In this document: positions 45,006 to 56,104 of the stretch, in pieces
How positions within the stretch are numbered: position 1 is the stretch's first letter
How the letters are laid out: each line of letters begins with the position of its first letter
From: Ixodes scapularis
Taxonomy: Eukaryota > Arthropoda > Arachnida > Ixodida > Ixodidae
DNA length: 64,000 nucleotides
Assembly: GCF_016920785.2 (NCBI RefSeq)
Contig: NW_024609857.1
Location: forward strand, 12,996,716-13,060,715
Reading direction: 5' to 3'
Notes under the pieces: model-generated
What the model was told of the DNA's origin: nothing
The model's input: the letters and a program-made list of their open reading frames with translations, nothing else
Databases searched by the model: none
Made by a program: the position numbers and the translations under genes

Positions 45006-48000
45006 TTATCCTTCCCTAGATTTCTTCCACCAATCTTCCAATCTCCTCTTAGTTATCGCAATTCTTTCCCTATCCATTCGTCCATTCATGTCCGGAAAAC
45101 CCAGCGCCCCCTCCAAATCCGTAGTCATCCCCCCCAAGAGGGTGGGACGAAGCCCCGTGCACCTTAAAATTAGATGTTCTATAGTTTCCCTTTCGCGGTT
45201 GCATACTGTCACGGGTGGTGACCAAAAAAAACAGGAAATAAACAGAAAGAAATAAAGGTTTAATGTGGCGAACTTGTGCCGAAAATAAACGAATACAAAA
45301 GATAATAATAGAGCGTCGCGGGCATCGAAGTCGGCGTAGCAGCAGAGTCGAACGCTGGTGCGAAAACTGACCCCGTTCGCCTTGCGGAATCCCTTATGTA
45401 CCCTCGTGGGTTTCTGGATCGTTCGGCGTAGAAGGTTCGGGGCGTAGAACATTCTGACCTCGAACAAGCAACATGGTTCTCGAATTTACCAGAACATTAC
45501 TTTACAGAGTCAACAAAAATGCGCCTCCGCGGCCAGGAATCGAACCCTGGCTTTCAGCGTGGAAAGCACTCGCGATAACCGTTAGGCCACGCGCGCGCTG
45601 CCTACTTGGCCAGCTGCGCGCGCGGCAATACGTCACACAGAGTGTCTACTTCCTGAAATTTAGCCCTATACGTTTTCGTTCGCAGCACCCCCGTTCTAGC
45701 CTCAAAAAGCAAAGAGCTCCCTACTGAATTATCATACAGCTGTTCCTTCTTTATTTCTTGTTTTTGTGCCCTGTATATTGCTAAAGCTGATTTCCCCTGC
45801 ATTCTCTCTTCCCACAATTTCCTCTCTGTTTCCTTTACTCCCTTTTCTACTGTTATGCTCTGATCGGCTCCATCTCGTTGAATGTATTTAAATCTCAGCT
45901 TGAGGGTTCGGTTTGTCCACCTAGTGTTAAGACTTTTCATATATAGATACTTGTACACTTTCGCTGCCCACCGTGTATCCTCAATTTCAGCTAGTCTTTG
46001 TTCAAATTTTACTTTACTGATCGCTTCTCTACTCTCGAAAGATGCCCAACCCATATCCCCCTGTACTCCCTCATTTGGTGTATTCCCATGTGCCCCCAAT
46101 GCCAACCTACCCACACTCCTTTGCTGTATCTCTAAACCTGCCTGAATTTCTGACCTCATACACAATACCGCATTCCCAAATGACAGTCCTGGCACCATGA
46201 CTCCCTTCCATACACCCCTAACAACTTCATATCTATTATAGTTCCATAGTGCCCTGTGTTTCATGATAGCCGAATCTCGTTTTGCCTTCTTTATTACAAT
46301 ATCTTCATGGTCTTTTAGATACCGTCTTCCTTCACTTAACCCTACTCCCAGATATTTGTACTTTTCTACGTGTTCTATTAATGTGTCCTGTATCTCCAGG
46401 GGCTCCCCCTTCTCATCGTTGAAAACTATTATACCAGACTTGTCCCTACTAAATTTTAGTCCTAAATTGTCCCCTTCCCTGCTGCAAATTTTAATCAGTT
46501 CCTGTATTGTCTCACGACTTTCTGATATGAGTACAATGTCATCTGCATATATTAACCCTGGCAATACTTGATTTACTTCATGTCCTTCCTCCATGTAAGT
46601 CAGGTCAAAACCTAGGTTGCACCATTCTAAACTTTTTTCCATTTCACTGAGGTATATCATAAAGAGCAAGGGAGACAATGGGCAACCCTGTCTAAGACCT
46701 CTTTTTATTGCTGCTGGTCTTGTAGTTTCGGCTTCCCATGTTATAACCACCCTATTCTCCGTATAAACCCGTTCTAGAAACTTAACCATGGTTCCCTCTA
46801 GCCCATATCCCTTCAGTTGGTTCCAGAGTTTTTCCTGATTCACATTGTCATATGCCCCTTTGATGTCTAAAAATGCTACCCATAATGGCCTTTGACTTGT
46901 CACTGCTATCTCTATGCACTGAGTGATTACGAATAAATTATCATCTAGTCGTCTATCTTTCCTGAAACCGTTTTGAAGCTCCCCTAGGATCTGCTTTCTC
47001 TCTGCCCATTCTTCCATTCTTCTTTTTACAATTTGCATAGCTAGCCTGTATATTACTGAAGTTACTGTGATTGGTCGGTATGATTTGATACTGTCTTTGT
47101 CTCCCCTGCCCTTATATAATAATCTCATCCTGCTCAATTTCCAGTCACTGGGTACCTCCCCTCCCATAAGTATCTGGTCAATCACCTGCCTTAGTTTCAA
47201 TTTGCTTGTTTTGCCTAGCACTTTTATCAATCTCATTGGTATGCCGTCTGGACCTGTCGCAGTTCCAGCCGGAACCCTTCCTTCTGCTTTTTCCCACTCC
47301 CCAGTGGTCATTTCCTCTTCTTCGCTATGATCCTCCTCTTGTGTTGTGTAGACGCTATTATTCCCTACGGCCTGATCTGATTCTAACTCTGAAAATGCTG
47401 CTTCGATTGTATGTCTAATGTATTCTCTTGCCTCTTCCCCCTCTACCTTTGTCCCTTCCTGTGTGGTTAGTGTCTGCTGGTACCCCTCGGTCTTTTTTCC
47501 CTGTGCACTGATGTGTTCTCAGAACCTTTTTGCCGCATTCCTATCCTTCTGGTTTATCTCCATCATCCACTGGACCCCTGCCCTCCCAATTTTGGCCTGT
47601 ATTAATGCTGATGCCTCCCGCTTTCTTTCCTGAAATTCCTCCCATTTTGATGCTACTTCGTCTAGTGTGGCCCCCTTTTTCTTTGCCCATCTGTGTTCTT
47701 TAGATGCCGCCTGGCGTCTCGATATTGCTGCCTTAACCTCTTTATCCCACCAGCTTTTGAGCTTACGTTTTAGTTTTCTACCTCCTGGTTTGATTCGATA
47801 TTTCTCTAACTCTCTTTTGAAAACACTAATTAAGTCTTCATATGTCCATTCTCTTACCGGTTGCTTGGATACTATGTTCTCGATTTGCTTAGATACCTCC
47901 TGTAGTTGTTTATCATTTAAGTTATTCCTTCCTTCTTGTTTTTGATTTTGCGTTTCTAATTTTACTGTGCCGAATCTGATCTTGATTCTCTTATGGTCGC

Positions 48001-48745
48001 TCCCCAGACTTTTTGTGCCTTCCTCATCTATTTCCATGCCTCCTAATCTGTTGTATATCTTACGCGACATTAAACAGTAGTCAATGGTCGAGTGAGAGTT
48101 CTTTCTTTCCCATGTTGTTTTTCCATCACATTTTACCTGAGCATTAACCAATACTAGATCTAGAGCTTCGCAGAACTCCTCCAACAACCTCCCTGTTGTA
48201 TCTGTATGTCCATCAAAGTCTTCCAAATGTGCATTCATGTCCCCCAAGATAATTATTTCCTTGTTAGTGCCGATTTCCCCAACGTCTCCTGATAAACATG
48301 TCAAGCGTTCTGTATTTTCCTCCCCTGCATCACTCCCTGTTTTTAGATAAACAAAACCCAAGATTGTGTCCAGACCCCCAATATTGCCTTTGACCCACAT
48401 GTGTTCCCTGCAGTCCTCTTGTTCCCTTTCCCATTCCTGACCCTTAACTAACACCCCTAATCCCCCTCCCTTGCGTTCCCCATTGGCCCGGTTGCATCCC
48501 ATCCAATGATATCCTGGTATGTATGGTGGTTCTTCCATATCCCTCAGATGTGTTTCTGCTAATCCATACACAGCAAAGTTTTCGCTCTCTAATTGCTCCT
48601 GAATCTCCTCCCACTTTATTCTGTTCCTGCCCCCCTGCATGTTTATGAACCCTATGTTAAGCTGTTTCTTTTTCTTAGTCCTGCGAGGCTTCCTCTCACC
48701 CTCCGAAACCCTCCCCTGTGTATCTACATTTTGGCCCTCATTCAC
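45006..48745 (-). pseudogene. ORF2 of the CR1/L2-like LINE: endonuclease and reverse transcriptase
   Basis: The endonuclease part (48745-47519) has IGFINMQGGRN, GLAETHL, LGDMNAH and GSDHKRIKI, an APE-type nuclease. A single in-frame TGA at 47521-47519, where Trp (TGG) is likely, separates it from the RT part (47311-45602), and the flanking codons are in the same frame. RT motifs are GPDGIPMRLIKVL, FLDIKGAYDNV, RGLRQGCPLSPLLF and the catalytic YADD of IYADDIVLIS. At about 45605 the frame runs into a SINE. The lost C-terminus (ERETIEHLILRC, ...RLEDWWKK) resumes at about 45210-45006. The frame opens at GTG 48745, overlapping the ORF1 stop by two bases. Confidence 0.85.
45211..45605 (-). repeat. 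tRNA-headed SINE inside the LINE
   Basis: Minus strand: GCGTGGCCTAACGGTTATCG (A box) and GGGTTCGATTCCTGG (B box, about 45536-45550) form a tRNA-Gly(TCC)-like head. A non-tRNA body and a T8 run near 45220-45230 follow. It splits the LINE ORF2 near its C-terminus. The exact ends and target duplication could not be fixed by eye. Confidence 0.65.
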
Positions 48746-49972
48746 ACCGGCACCCTCAGGGCTCCGGGACCCCCCAAAAAATGTACGATGTGACGTCCAA
48801 TCCTATCACCTACCGTGCTCCCAGTGATTCCACTGTAGTGGATGCCCCATGTAAAAGGGTCGGAGCGAGCCTCGTACACCACCCTGTTGACTTCCATTAC
48901 TCCGTACTCAAATCGTCGGCTCATCCCCCTTATCACCCGGTTTGCTTCCACCACCAGCCTCTCTATCTGCAAAGACTGTCCCCAGACCTCTGGGACGGTG
49001 CATATTTGCACATGCACAGTCTCAGAGACCTCCCTCAGCTTGCGTAACCCCAACTCTATCTGCCTGGCAAGGTTCTGGCTCCGTCCCTTTAACACATCAT
49101 TTAGTCCCGCGTGTATTACAACTAGGTTCTCTCCCTCCCTGTTTTCCCACACCTCATCCTTCGCTTTGGCCATAGCGTCTACCATGCACTTTCCTGACTG
49201 AGCCACTACATTTACCCTCCCATCCCCTTTCACCCTGCCCAGCAGCCCCTCCTTAACCCTTGTTATGTTCGAGTCTCCTACCACCAGCACCCTCTTAACC
49301 CCCGACTGCCTGTCTTCATCCCCTCCAGCTATATGTGCTTTCTCTGCCTCAACTTCTGCTGCCTTCCTCGAACCCTGCTGTACTGCAGCACTATACAGCT
49401 GTGCAGGCTCCTTTCCTGCACAGTCCAGCACCCCGTCACACCTGTCTGCCGCCCCCACCGCCGTCTTCTCTGCCACCTCCTCCTTTCTCTTATTAACTAC
49501 TCCTGTCAGTTGCTGCACCATCTCCTCAGACTTCTTCTTGTGCTCCTTCAACTCCACCTTCCACTCCTCCACCTGTCGCTCAAGTTCGGCTCGCTGTTCC
49601 CGTTCTCGCCTCAGCTCTCCCGCCACGCTATCTACCTTACCTTCCCATTCCCTGGTCATCTCCTCCACATCCGCTTCGGCCCTCTTAATCAAATCTCCCA
49701 CCTGCGCCTCGAGCTGTACCCGCTTCTCCCGCTCTACCCCTATCTCCCGCTTCAACTCCTGAACCGTATCCGCCCACTCCCTTCCTATTCTCCCAAAACC
49801 AAGTTCTACCTTCTCGCAACTCCGGCAGGTAAAGCTGCTCTCCTCGGCTTCTGCTACAGTTTTAAACTCCGTCTCCATCATGCAGCACCAACGGCCACAC
49901 TCCTCACACTCCACATCGGGTCCTTCTTTTTACTTTAGGCTGCGCATCCTTCTTCTTTCGCGTATTCACCAT
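48742..49972 (-). pseudogene. ORF1 of the CR1/L2-like LINE with SGNH-esterase domain
   Basis: The likely start is ATG 49972 (MVNTRKKKDAQPK). One base is out of frame near 49925, after which the 390-codon frame continues. A PHD-like zinc motif (CEECGRWCCM...CRSCE) is followed by a charged coiled coil (about residues 50-150). From about residue 205 an SGNH/GDSL esterase follows: VLVVGDSNITRV (GDS serine), VIHAGLNDVLKG (GxND), and near the C-terminus DPFTWGIHYSG, where the catalytic Asp and His belong. Esterase ORF1s are known from CR1-type LINEs. The stop (48744-48742) overlaps the ORF2 opening GTG. Confidence 0.8.
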
Positions 49973-50767
49973 TGTCTACCGACACACAGCGCGACCCCAC
50001 GACAAATATCCCACCAAAACTCAAATCAAGACAGCCTGTTGTACGCCTCTGCCGTCACAACCAACTAGCCCGCCAAAAAATTCCACACGTGCAGGTGGTT
50101 CGGTCTCGTGACCCTACCTAAAAAGCCTGCTGAACCCCCCTATCGCTACTTTAAACACTTTTTTTTTCTACTTATAAAACCACTAGCATAATCAAAAAAT
50201 GCTTCGCAGTAGGGCTGTAAACCTGGAGGATCAACCCCAACGCGGTGTGCCTCTTGCCTTTAGCGCGCAACACCACCAACAACGCCGCCAACCATTCAAA
50301 CAAAGCACGTGGCCCAGTCACGTGGCACCGTTGATAATACTCCCGTGCCTACAAGAATCTAAACTAAACTATAAACTATCCTATCCCCCTGTTCCTACTA
50401 CTACAAAAAACTACCGTCCCTATTCCATGCACAGCTAAATAGGAAAAGAAAACAAAAAAAGTACTTAGCTTCGGGAGCTTCCGAAAACACGTCCGCCGCG
50501 GTCAACCAACTACGTCAGGCGCGGAGGGGGACAGGGTTTGTTGACTTCCGCGTATCCCCCAGAGACGCCGTCATTTTAGTTCCCGTAGCCGCCACCGGCG
50601 GCTGCAGATGGGCAAATAATTCGTTTTTTGCCTTGCGATTACGCAGCAGAATAGCCGTTTTTTTGGGAAAGGTGACGCGTTTTTGGTCACTTGGGCTTGT
50701 ATGAACAACATAAAAAATGCAAACTGGCAATTCTTTCAACATTAAAACCGTTGCACTGCCCCTTTAA

Positions 50768-51403
50768 GCTGCTAATTGTGTACTCTAATTTTTTTTTTTT
50801 TTTTTCATTTTGTTGTAAGATAAGTTTTGGTGGCACGGTGTATGTTCAGGAGCACGTATATGTCAATAACAAATGACGACGACTCAAATGTCATTCATTG
50901 TAAGCCGTTTTCAAGCTTATTGAGGGGTTGTGTGAGAATACCAAGGTATCTCGGAGACGCACAGCAGAGCTTCCATGGTACTGGCACTTACTCAATCATC
51001 TTCATTTTCACCGTTTGCTTCTTTTAGAAGAGGGTCGAACATTGCCATCCCAGCCAGAAACGCTAAGCTGATGCTCCGCGTAGCGTTCTCCTGTGACATG
51101 CAAATTATTTTAGGCAGTCGTTTTGCGTTGATTCCTTGGAGGTTAAAGGTTAAAGTTCAGAGACCTCAACCATAATTCGTTGTACTATAAACAACTTTAT
51201 TTTTGCGGTTGCCTAATTTCGTGGATTTGACTAAGTATTGTGGGAATTCCCTTGCTGCTACGTGTCTCGAAGAAGGACACGACACACTGGTTCAACAGCA
51301 TGTAGACATGCATCGAAGGGCCGTTATCGCCCGCACCGCCATATTAAGAGCCCCCGGCATACGCTGCGACGGCCTTTTGTCAGCGGCGGAGCGCCGCTCG
51401 CAT
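50768..51403. other. Unassigned intron sequence
   Basis: No gene or clear repeat. Confidence 0.35.
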
Positions 51404-51590
51404 TGATGGCACGTGACCTCAACACTAATTTAGTTTTCCCGCTAAATTTAGAGGGGGAAAATGACGTCTTATGACTTCGTGTCACGTCACCTATGAACGA
51501 ATTTAGTTTATCCGCTAGATTTAGCGGGAAAAATGACGCCACGTGACTTCAACACCTATTCAGTTTCCCGCTAAATTTAGCGAGGCGGTT
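51404..51590. repeat. Three tandem units with CACGTGAC and a TTTAGCGGG palindrome
   Basis: Units of about 60-70 bp each carry (G)CACGTGAC or GTCACGTCAC, then TTCAACACxxATTTAGTTT and CCCGCTAAATTTAGCGGG, a near-perfect palindrome. The same family appears inverted and more diverged at 59930-60170. Confidence 0.75.
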
Positions 51591-51632
51591 ACGCTGACGG
51601 GGACGGCGACGGCGACACCGAAACGGGCGCCT

Positions 51633-52697
51633 AAAGGGGTGTCCAAACAGGACACTACAAACGCACGACTCCGACAAATCGTAAAAATTGAAGCGGACGC
51701 TTCTATTTCTTACGATTTGTCAGAGTCGTGAAAATTTTCACGATCACGACTGCTGTCCTCGCCTCCCACACTTTTCTCTGACGTCGGTGCTCGTGAGATG
51801 TGACGTCACACGCCACCTGCGTCTGGCTCACGTCGCCAACGCCCTCGCGTACCGCTGTCGCCTCGGCTCGGAGGCCAAGGAGGTCCGGCTTCGGGTGGAT
51901 TGGGGACATTCCTGCGTCGAAGGGTGCGTTTCGGCCGCCCTGGCTCAGTTTTCTTTGTCAAAATCCACGTTCGTAGCTCTAAAAAATAAATAAATAAAGT
52001 GCAGTGCGCAACAGTGAGACTTTTAGTTGTATGTAGAAACACTGAGAACTTAAGAATATATCATTTATTTTATTAAACTCCAAACCAACCAGGTTTGTTG
52101 TCTATACGAGGTACGTTAGGAACAAGAGCCGCGGGAATCCAATCCAATCCACCGAACTGCTGGAAGATGACACGACCTTGGATAACACGCGCGCTCGCCT
52201 GGCTTGCCCCTTCAAACACTAATCTTGCAAAAACTTTAACACCGGAAAGAATAAACACAAATTCGGGACGCAAACAGACGATACAACTCTTTCAGCTCTC
52301 AACAACATTTATTTCGTCTCCGTTGTTGTTGCGAGTTGAAAGAGTTGTATCGTCTGTTTGCGTCCCGCATTTGTGTTTATTCTTTCCGGTGTTTAAGTAT
52401 TTACCAACACGCTCGTTTTTTAATGTCTAATCTTGCCTTTCCCGTTTTCGGGACTTGCAAAAAGGCGGAGGCCTTGAGCGATTGACCGACAGCCAACAGA
52501 GCGTGTGAGTGGCTCTCCGGACCCACGTAATGAGCAGAGCAAGGCCGCCGTGGAGAAAGCGAGGGAGAGATTTGACGGGGGGAAGTCTCCCCCGTCAGCT
52601 TCGACGGAGAGATATTTCCCCCCGACGGCCGGAAGCGGAGCGCGGCACGATTTGCCGGAGTCGTGAGTTTTGTAGTATCCTGTTTGGACAGGCCTTA
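51633..52697. mobile_element. Inverted-repeat element with internal hairpins
   Basis: Ends of about 48 bp: GGGGTGTCCAAACAGGACAC (from 51636) and, complemented at 52646-52697, GGCCTGTCCAAACAGGATAC. Both continue into CACGACTCCGnCAAATCGT. Near the left end ACGACTCCGACAAATCGTAA pairs with TTACGATTTGTCAGAGTCGT (51665-51731). A second hairpin (about 52238-52307 with 52323-52392, over 90% paired) lies inside. No gene. Confidence 0.65.
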
Positions 52698-53230
52698 CGA
52701 GCTACGTACGACAAGCTAGCTGCAATTGAGGAGTTTCAGCGACGGTGTCACCGCCCTGGCGGCCGGTCGCCGAAGGAGAACGAGGGGGATAGGTTCGCTG
52801 GGCGTTGGCTTTGCGAAATGCGTTGGCCGCGAACGTAGACTTATAAACTTCGGCAGCAAGAATATTACGCGGCTCTAGTGTTCCGGTACGAGCAACAGAG
52901 GTGACACGATCTGCTACGACCAGCTACGACCATCCGACCATCCGCCGCAGCGATGCAGGCGTCGAAGGAGCGCAACCTGTATAGGCAACCTGCAATGCAG
53001 TTTGGCGCTACACGTTGCGCCATCTAGCGGCTGCAAAATAATGAAACTGGGTAGGCCAGGACTACGCGGGTCGAGGGGCTGCGGGCGGGCGCATCCAGAA
53101 ACCACGTGTGAATGTTGCATTTCGGATCGGCGTGAGCTTTTTTGGAACCGTTTTTTTTGTAAAAGTGAGTCCTAACTTCACGTCTCTATAACCTCACCGG
53201 GTTCCTGCGACATCTCGCCTACCCCTAGAG
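52698..53230. other. Unassigned intron sequence
   Basis: Moderately GC-rich, with no supported feature. Confidence 0.35.
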
Positions 53231-53388
53231 TTCCTCCAAAAAATAAACGTTGCTACTGCTGTATGAAACACGGCCACAGTTGCGAAGGTGACTCAAGCGT
53301 CGAACTTCACCGCTTCCCCAGCTTCCCTTCGAGATCTTGGGAAACGACACGGCGACAGAAGTGGATTACTGCAGTGCGACGCAACAAG
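53231..53388 (+). pseudogene. THAP zinc-finger exon-like segment
   Basis: The plus-strand frame reads PKNKRCYCCMKHGHSCEG, then VELHRFPSFPSRSWETT and RQKWITAVRRN, ending at a donor-like CAAC-AA/GTAAGT at 53389. This matches the first half of a THAP domain: N-terminal Cys pair, HRFP and the W in KWITAVRR. The downstream C-x2-H half would need another exon, which I do not find. No ATG lies directly before the Cys pair. It could be part of a THAP transposase (Kolobok or P type) or a host THAP relic. It lies in the intron between host exons 40051 and 60319. Confidence 0.5.
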
Positions 53389-53956
53389 TAAGTGAATTTT
53401 ACAGAAACTGTCGGGGGGGAAGTGAACGAAAATATGTGTGTAGGCTTGGAAAGTGGTCGGACGAACTCGTTTTGCAGACTACTCGCCAAAATAACATATT
53501 TATACAAGTTGTATTACGAGTCGCTTTGACAGCCACATTAGGGAAATACGATAGCAACAATCGGGCCGATTGTTGCTTCGCTGTGACGTCGAGAATCAGG
53601 CGATCAGGTCTTCATGCGAAAGGCCCGTCGGCCCGTTCCGGCACTCCTAATGCCGTTCGGCACGCGTGGTTGCAACCAAAACCTTCTAAACCTGCGAGTT
53701 TTCAAAAAGAGGATTTTCGCAGTACGAAGTTTTGTTTGTTTCAGCAACCAAATTTAATGCTGAGTATGGTAACAAAAGTGATGGCGTGCAGAAAGCAAAA
53801 TGCTAAAGTTTTTCTTTAGAAAAATCTCGTGTGACGCGTAAATAATCTTCTTACACGTACACTTCGTTGCCTGGCGCCATTTTGCACCAGGCTTTGCAAT
53901 GTGCGTACGGTTCTGTAGCACGCAGAGTTTGGTTATAATTACCCAAATTTTATTCT
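53389..53956. other. Unassigned sequence
   Basis: An open frame at 53337-53819 overlaps the THAP segment in another phase. I see no domain in it. Confidence 0.35.
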
Positions 53957-54420
53957 AGTGTGTGTGGGCGTCGGGAGGAGAGGACGGCCGAGCGAGGCGC
54001 GAGCGGGGGCCAGCCGGCGAGGAAAGAGGAAGAGCGTGCTGCCCGAGGCTGGGGCCGGGCAGGAACGATAGAGCCGTTCTGGCTGGTGTGGCCCATGGCG
54101 ATTCCCCGGGAGCATTCCACCAGCAAAGTTCGGATCAGGACCGGCGGAAGCGGCGAACCCTGACCATACTGGCCTCCATGACGATCCCGGAGTGGTTCCG
54201 CAGCGAGAGTCTGGCTGTGATAGACCGGAACAGCTAGCCTACGCAGCACTGGCGTGGGAAGGGCGATCCGCACGCCTGGACACGGGTTCCGACTGTGAGC
54301 TCTGAACGACGGGCGACAACTAGGGTCGGCGGGTCCGAACTGCCGGCTCTCGAAGCCGCGGGCAACCGGGATGTACAATAAACCCATTCGCTGCCTTCTC
54401 AATGTGTTGTGTCAGTTCAT
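53957..54420 (+). repeat. GC-rich block ending in AATAAA, possible solo LTR or retroelement 3' end
   Basis: Strong GC rise relative to both sides, a TG start (TGTGTGTGGGCG) and an AATAAA about 35 bp before a CA (TGTTGTGTCA). These are LTR-like traits, but no target duplication is evident and I do not know the family. Confidence 0.3.
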
Positions 54421-54874
54421 GGGAGACGAGCGAAGCACAGACCGATCGGGCGGCCACAAGTAGTGAAGACAACTCAAACTGGGTGTCCAAATGACGACTC
54501 TAGAATATTTTCTCAACACTTGGACCTATCAAGGCTCCCGATGGTCTTAAAAAACCGCGTAGAAGAACCAGGGACATGGCACGCAGGTGGACACGGGGAC
54601 TACTGAAATTGGGGTCGCCGCCGCTCGCAACGGCCCGACGGGCAAACTGGCCGCCCCATTAACAGAGACGCCTCCGCTTGTGGCGCTGAATGCAGTACTA
54701 TCGTGGCGCCGCCTGGCCATTGCCGGCTGCCTATACACCTTTCCAAAAAACGCTCGCCGCCGCCATGTTGCTGATGCTGATGCGGCTGGTGCGACTCTCG
54801 CGCCCCCTATCAACTAGAAATTTTCTGCCACTCTCTGGGACTGTGAAGACCCGCTCAGCGCGGTCCTCTACGTA
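54421..54874. other. Unassigned sequence
   Basis: No supported gene or repeat. Confidence 0.35.
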
Positions 54875-55019
54875 CAACCATTTCGTCGTTTACCCTGAGA
54901 CTGGGGTTTTTTTTGAAGAGCAGAAGTAACAAAAAAAAAACAGACAGGTCTCAATCTGTTACTGTTACTTCTGCTCTTCAAAAAAAACCCCAGTCTCAGG
55001 GTAAACGACGAAATGGTTG
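54875..55019. repeat. Perfect 56-bp inverted repeat with 33-bp loop
   Basis: 54875-54930 is the exact complement of 54964-55019 (CAACCATTTCGTCGTTTACC ... GAAGAGCAGAAGTAAC), including an 8-base T/A run. No mismatches seen. Confidence 0.9.
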
Positions 55020-56104
55020 ACTTCCACCAGCTAGCCTGTACTTTGACTCTTTCCTCTACGTACGTTTTTGCGGTTTTGCATTCGACGTTTTCTCGCCTAT
55101 CTTGAAAGTTTCCACTTATTTTTTTTATGCGTGCTGAGTACCCTTTTTGTGTTGTCTTCCATTGTGAGAAATAAGGCTGCTAAGTGCCTGCCATTCAAGC
55201 TTTTCTGCTCGACATTCACGGGAAAGGTGAAAGACGTTGAACGGCCCTCAACGCGATTTTGCGAACATTGTTCTCCCCCCTCCCAGAGATAATCCGCGTA
55301 GAATCGTCAGTTATCTCCAAAAATAGTTGTCCGGGTTGGGGTGAGAAATGGGTCAGTCGCATTTGTTTCTTTGCCTTGGTGCGGTTGTGAAAAAAGGAAG
55401 CTCTCCCCGAAACGTGCCCCAAAACGAAGTCATCTCGGATTCCGTGCGATCGTCAAGATGTGACTGTCGTCGACTGTGACTGTGTTATTTGAGATCTTTC
55501 TCAAATAAATTATTTTCGAATAACGCTGCATCGTGTGGTACGTACGATATATTATTCGAATGTTAACACTTCCTTAATTGTATGTCCGTGTCTTGTCCAT
55601 CGGTAAACACGTTATTTGTGAGTGTGAAAAATGCATGCCTTTCGGCCCTCTTCTGTTGCAATTTATTTTTGACAGCAAAACGCTTTGTTGTTTCACATGC
55701 GGCGAATCCCGCTGCGCCGTCAAAACTTATCGTAAGAAAAAAAAATAACTAGAACTATACATTCCAGTCGCATTCGTTCTGTCGCGCGCATACCCCCAAA
55801 AAATAGTTAACAGTTCTTTTTTATTTTTTTGCTTTTTTGTTTTTCAATTGTGGTACAATGCTTTCTCAATGTTCTCGGGAAAATACATGTACCATGAAAC
55901 ACAAAATATAGCGGGAAAAGGCGATAATTTAGCCGCCAGCAGCGTTTGAAACGGTGCCTACGCAGGCTGCGCCTATTGAAATCACAGTCCACTCGGTTAG
56001 GGTTAGGAGGGACGCCGGTGAGAGTCTAGCCTCAAACTCAGTGACTGGGCTCGAAAACGGATTGTTGCCCCTGGGGTCGAGTGTTTTTTGGAAAGGTGTA
56101 TACT
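55020..56104. other. Unassigned intron sequence
   Basis: AT-rich, with no supported gene. Confidence 0.35.

Larger units (their letters stand above)
44838..50440 (-). mobile_element. CR1/L2-group LINE, nearly full length, inserted in the TTAA element
   Basis: Order on the minus strand: 5' region (to about 50440, boundary approximate), ORF1 with a zinc-binding motif and esterase, ORF2 with endonuclease and reverse transcriptase, then a short 3' UTR ending in (CCAT)n at about 44838-44850. The 3' tail GGCTAGGTGGCGCAAGC resembles the one at 63912, so both belong to one family. Defects are a frameshift at the ORF1 start, one nonsense codon in ORF2 and a SINE in the ORF2 C-terminus. I see no target duplication, common for this group. 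Confidence 0.82.
44494..50763. mobile_element. TTAA element carrying a LINE
   Basis: Perfect 15-bp ends AGGGGCAGTGCAACG (44494-44508) and complement (50749-50763), flanked by TTAA (44490-44493, 50764-50767). The original element is about 0.7 kb: 44494 to about 44835, and about 50440-50763. Everything between is the CR1/L2-like LINE and its SINE. No transposase is seen. Confidence 0.8.
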
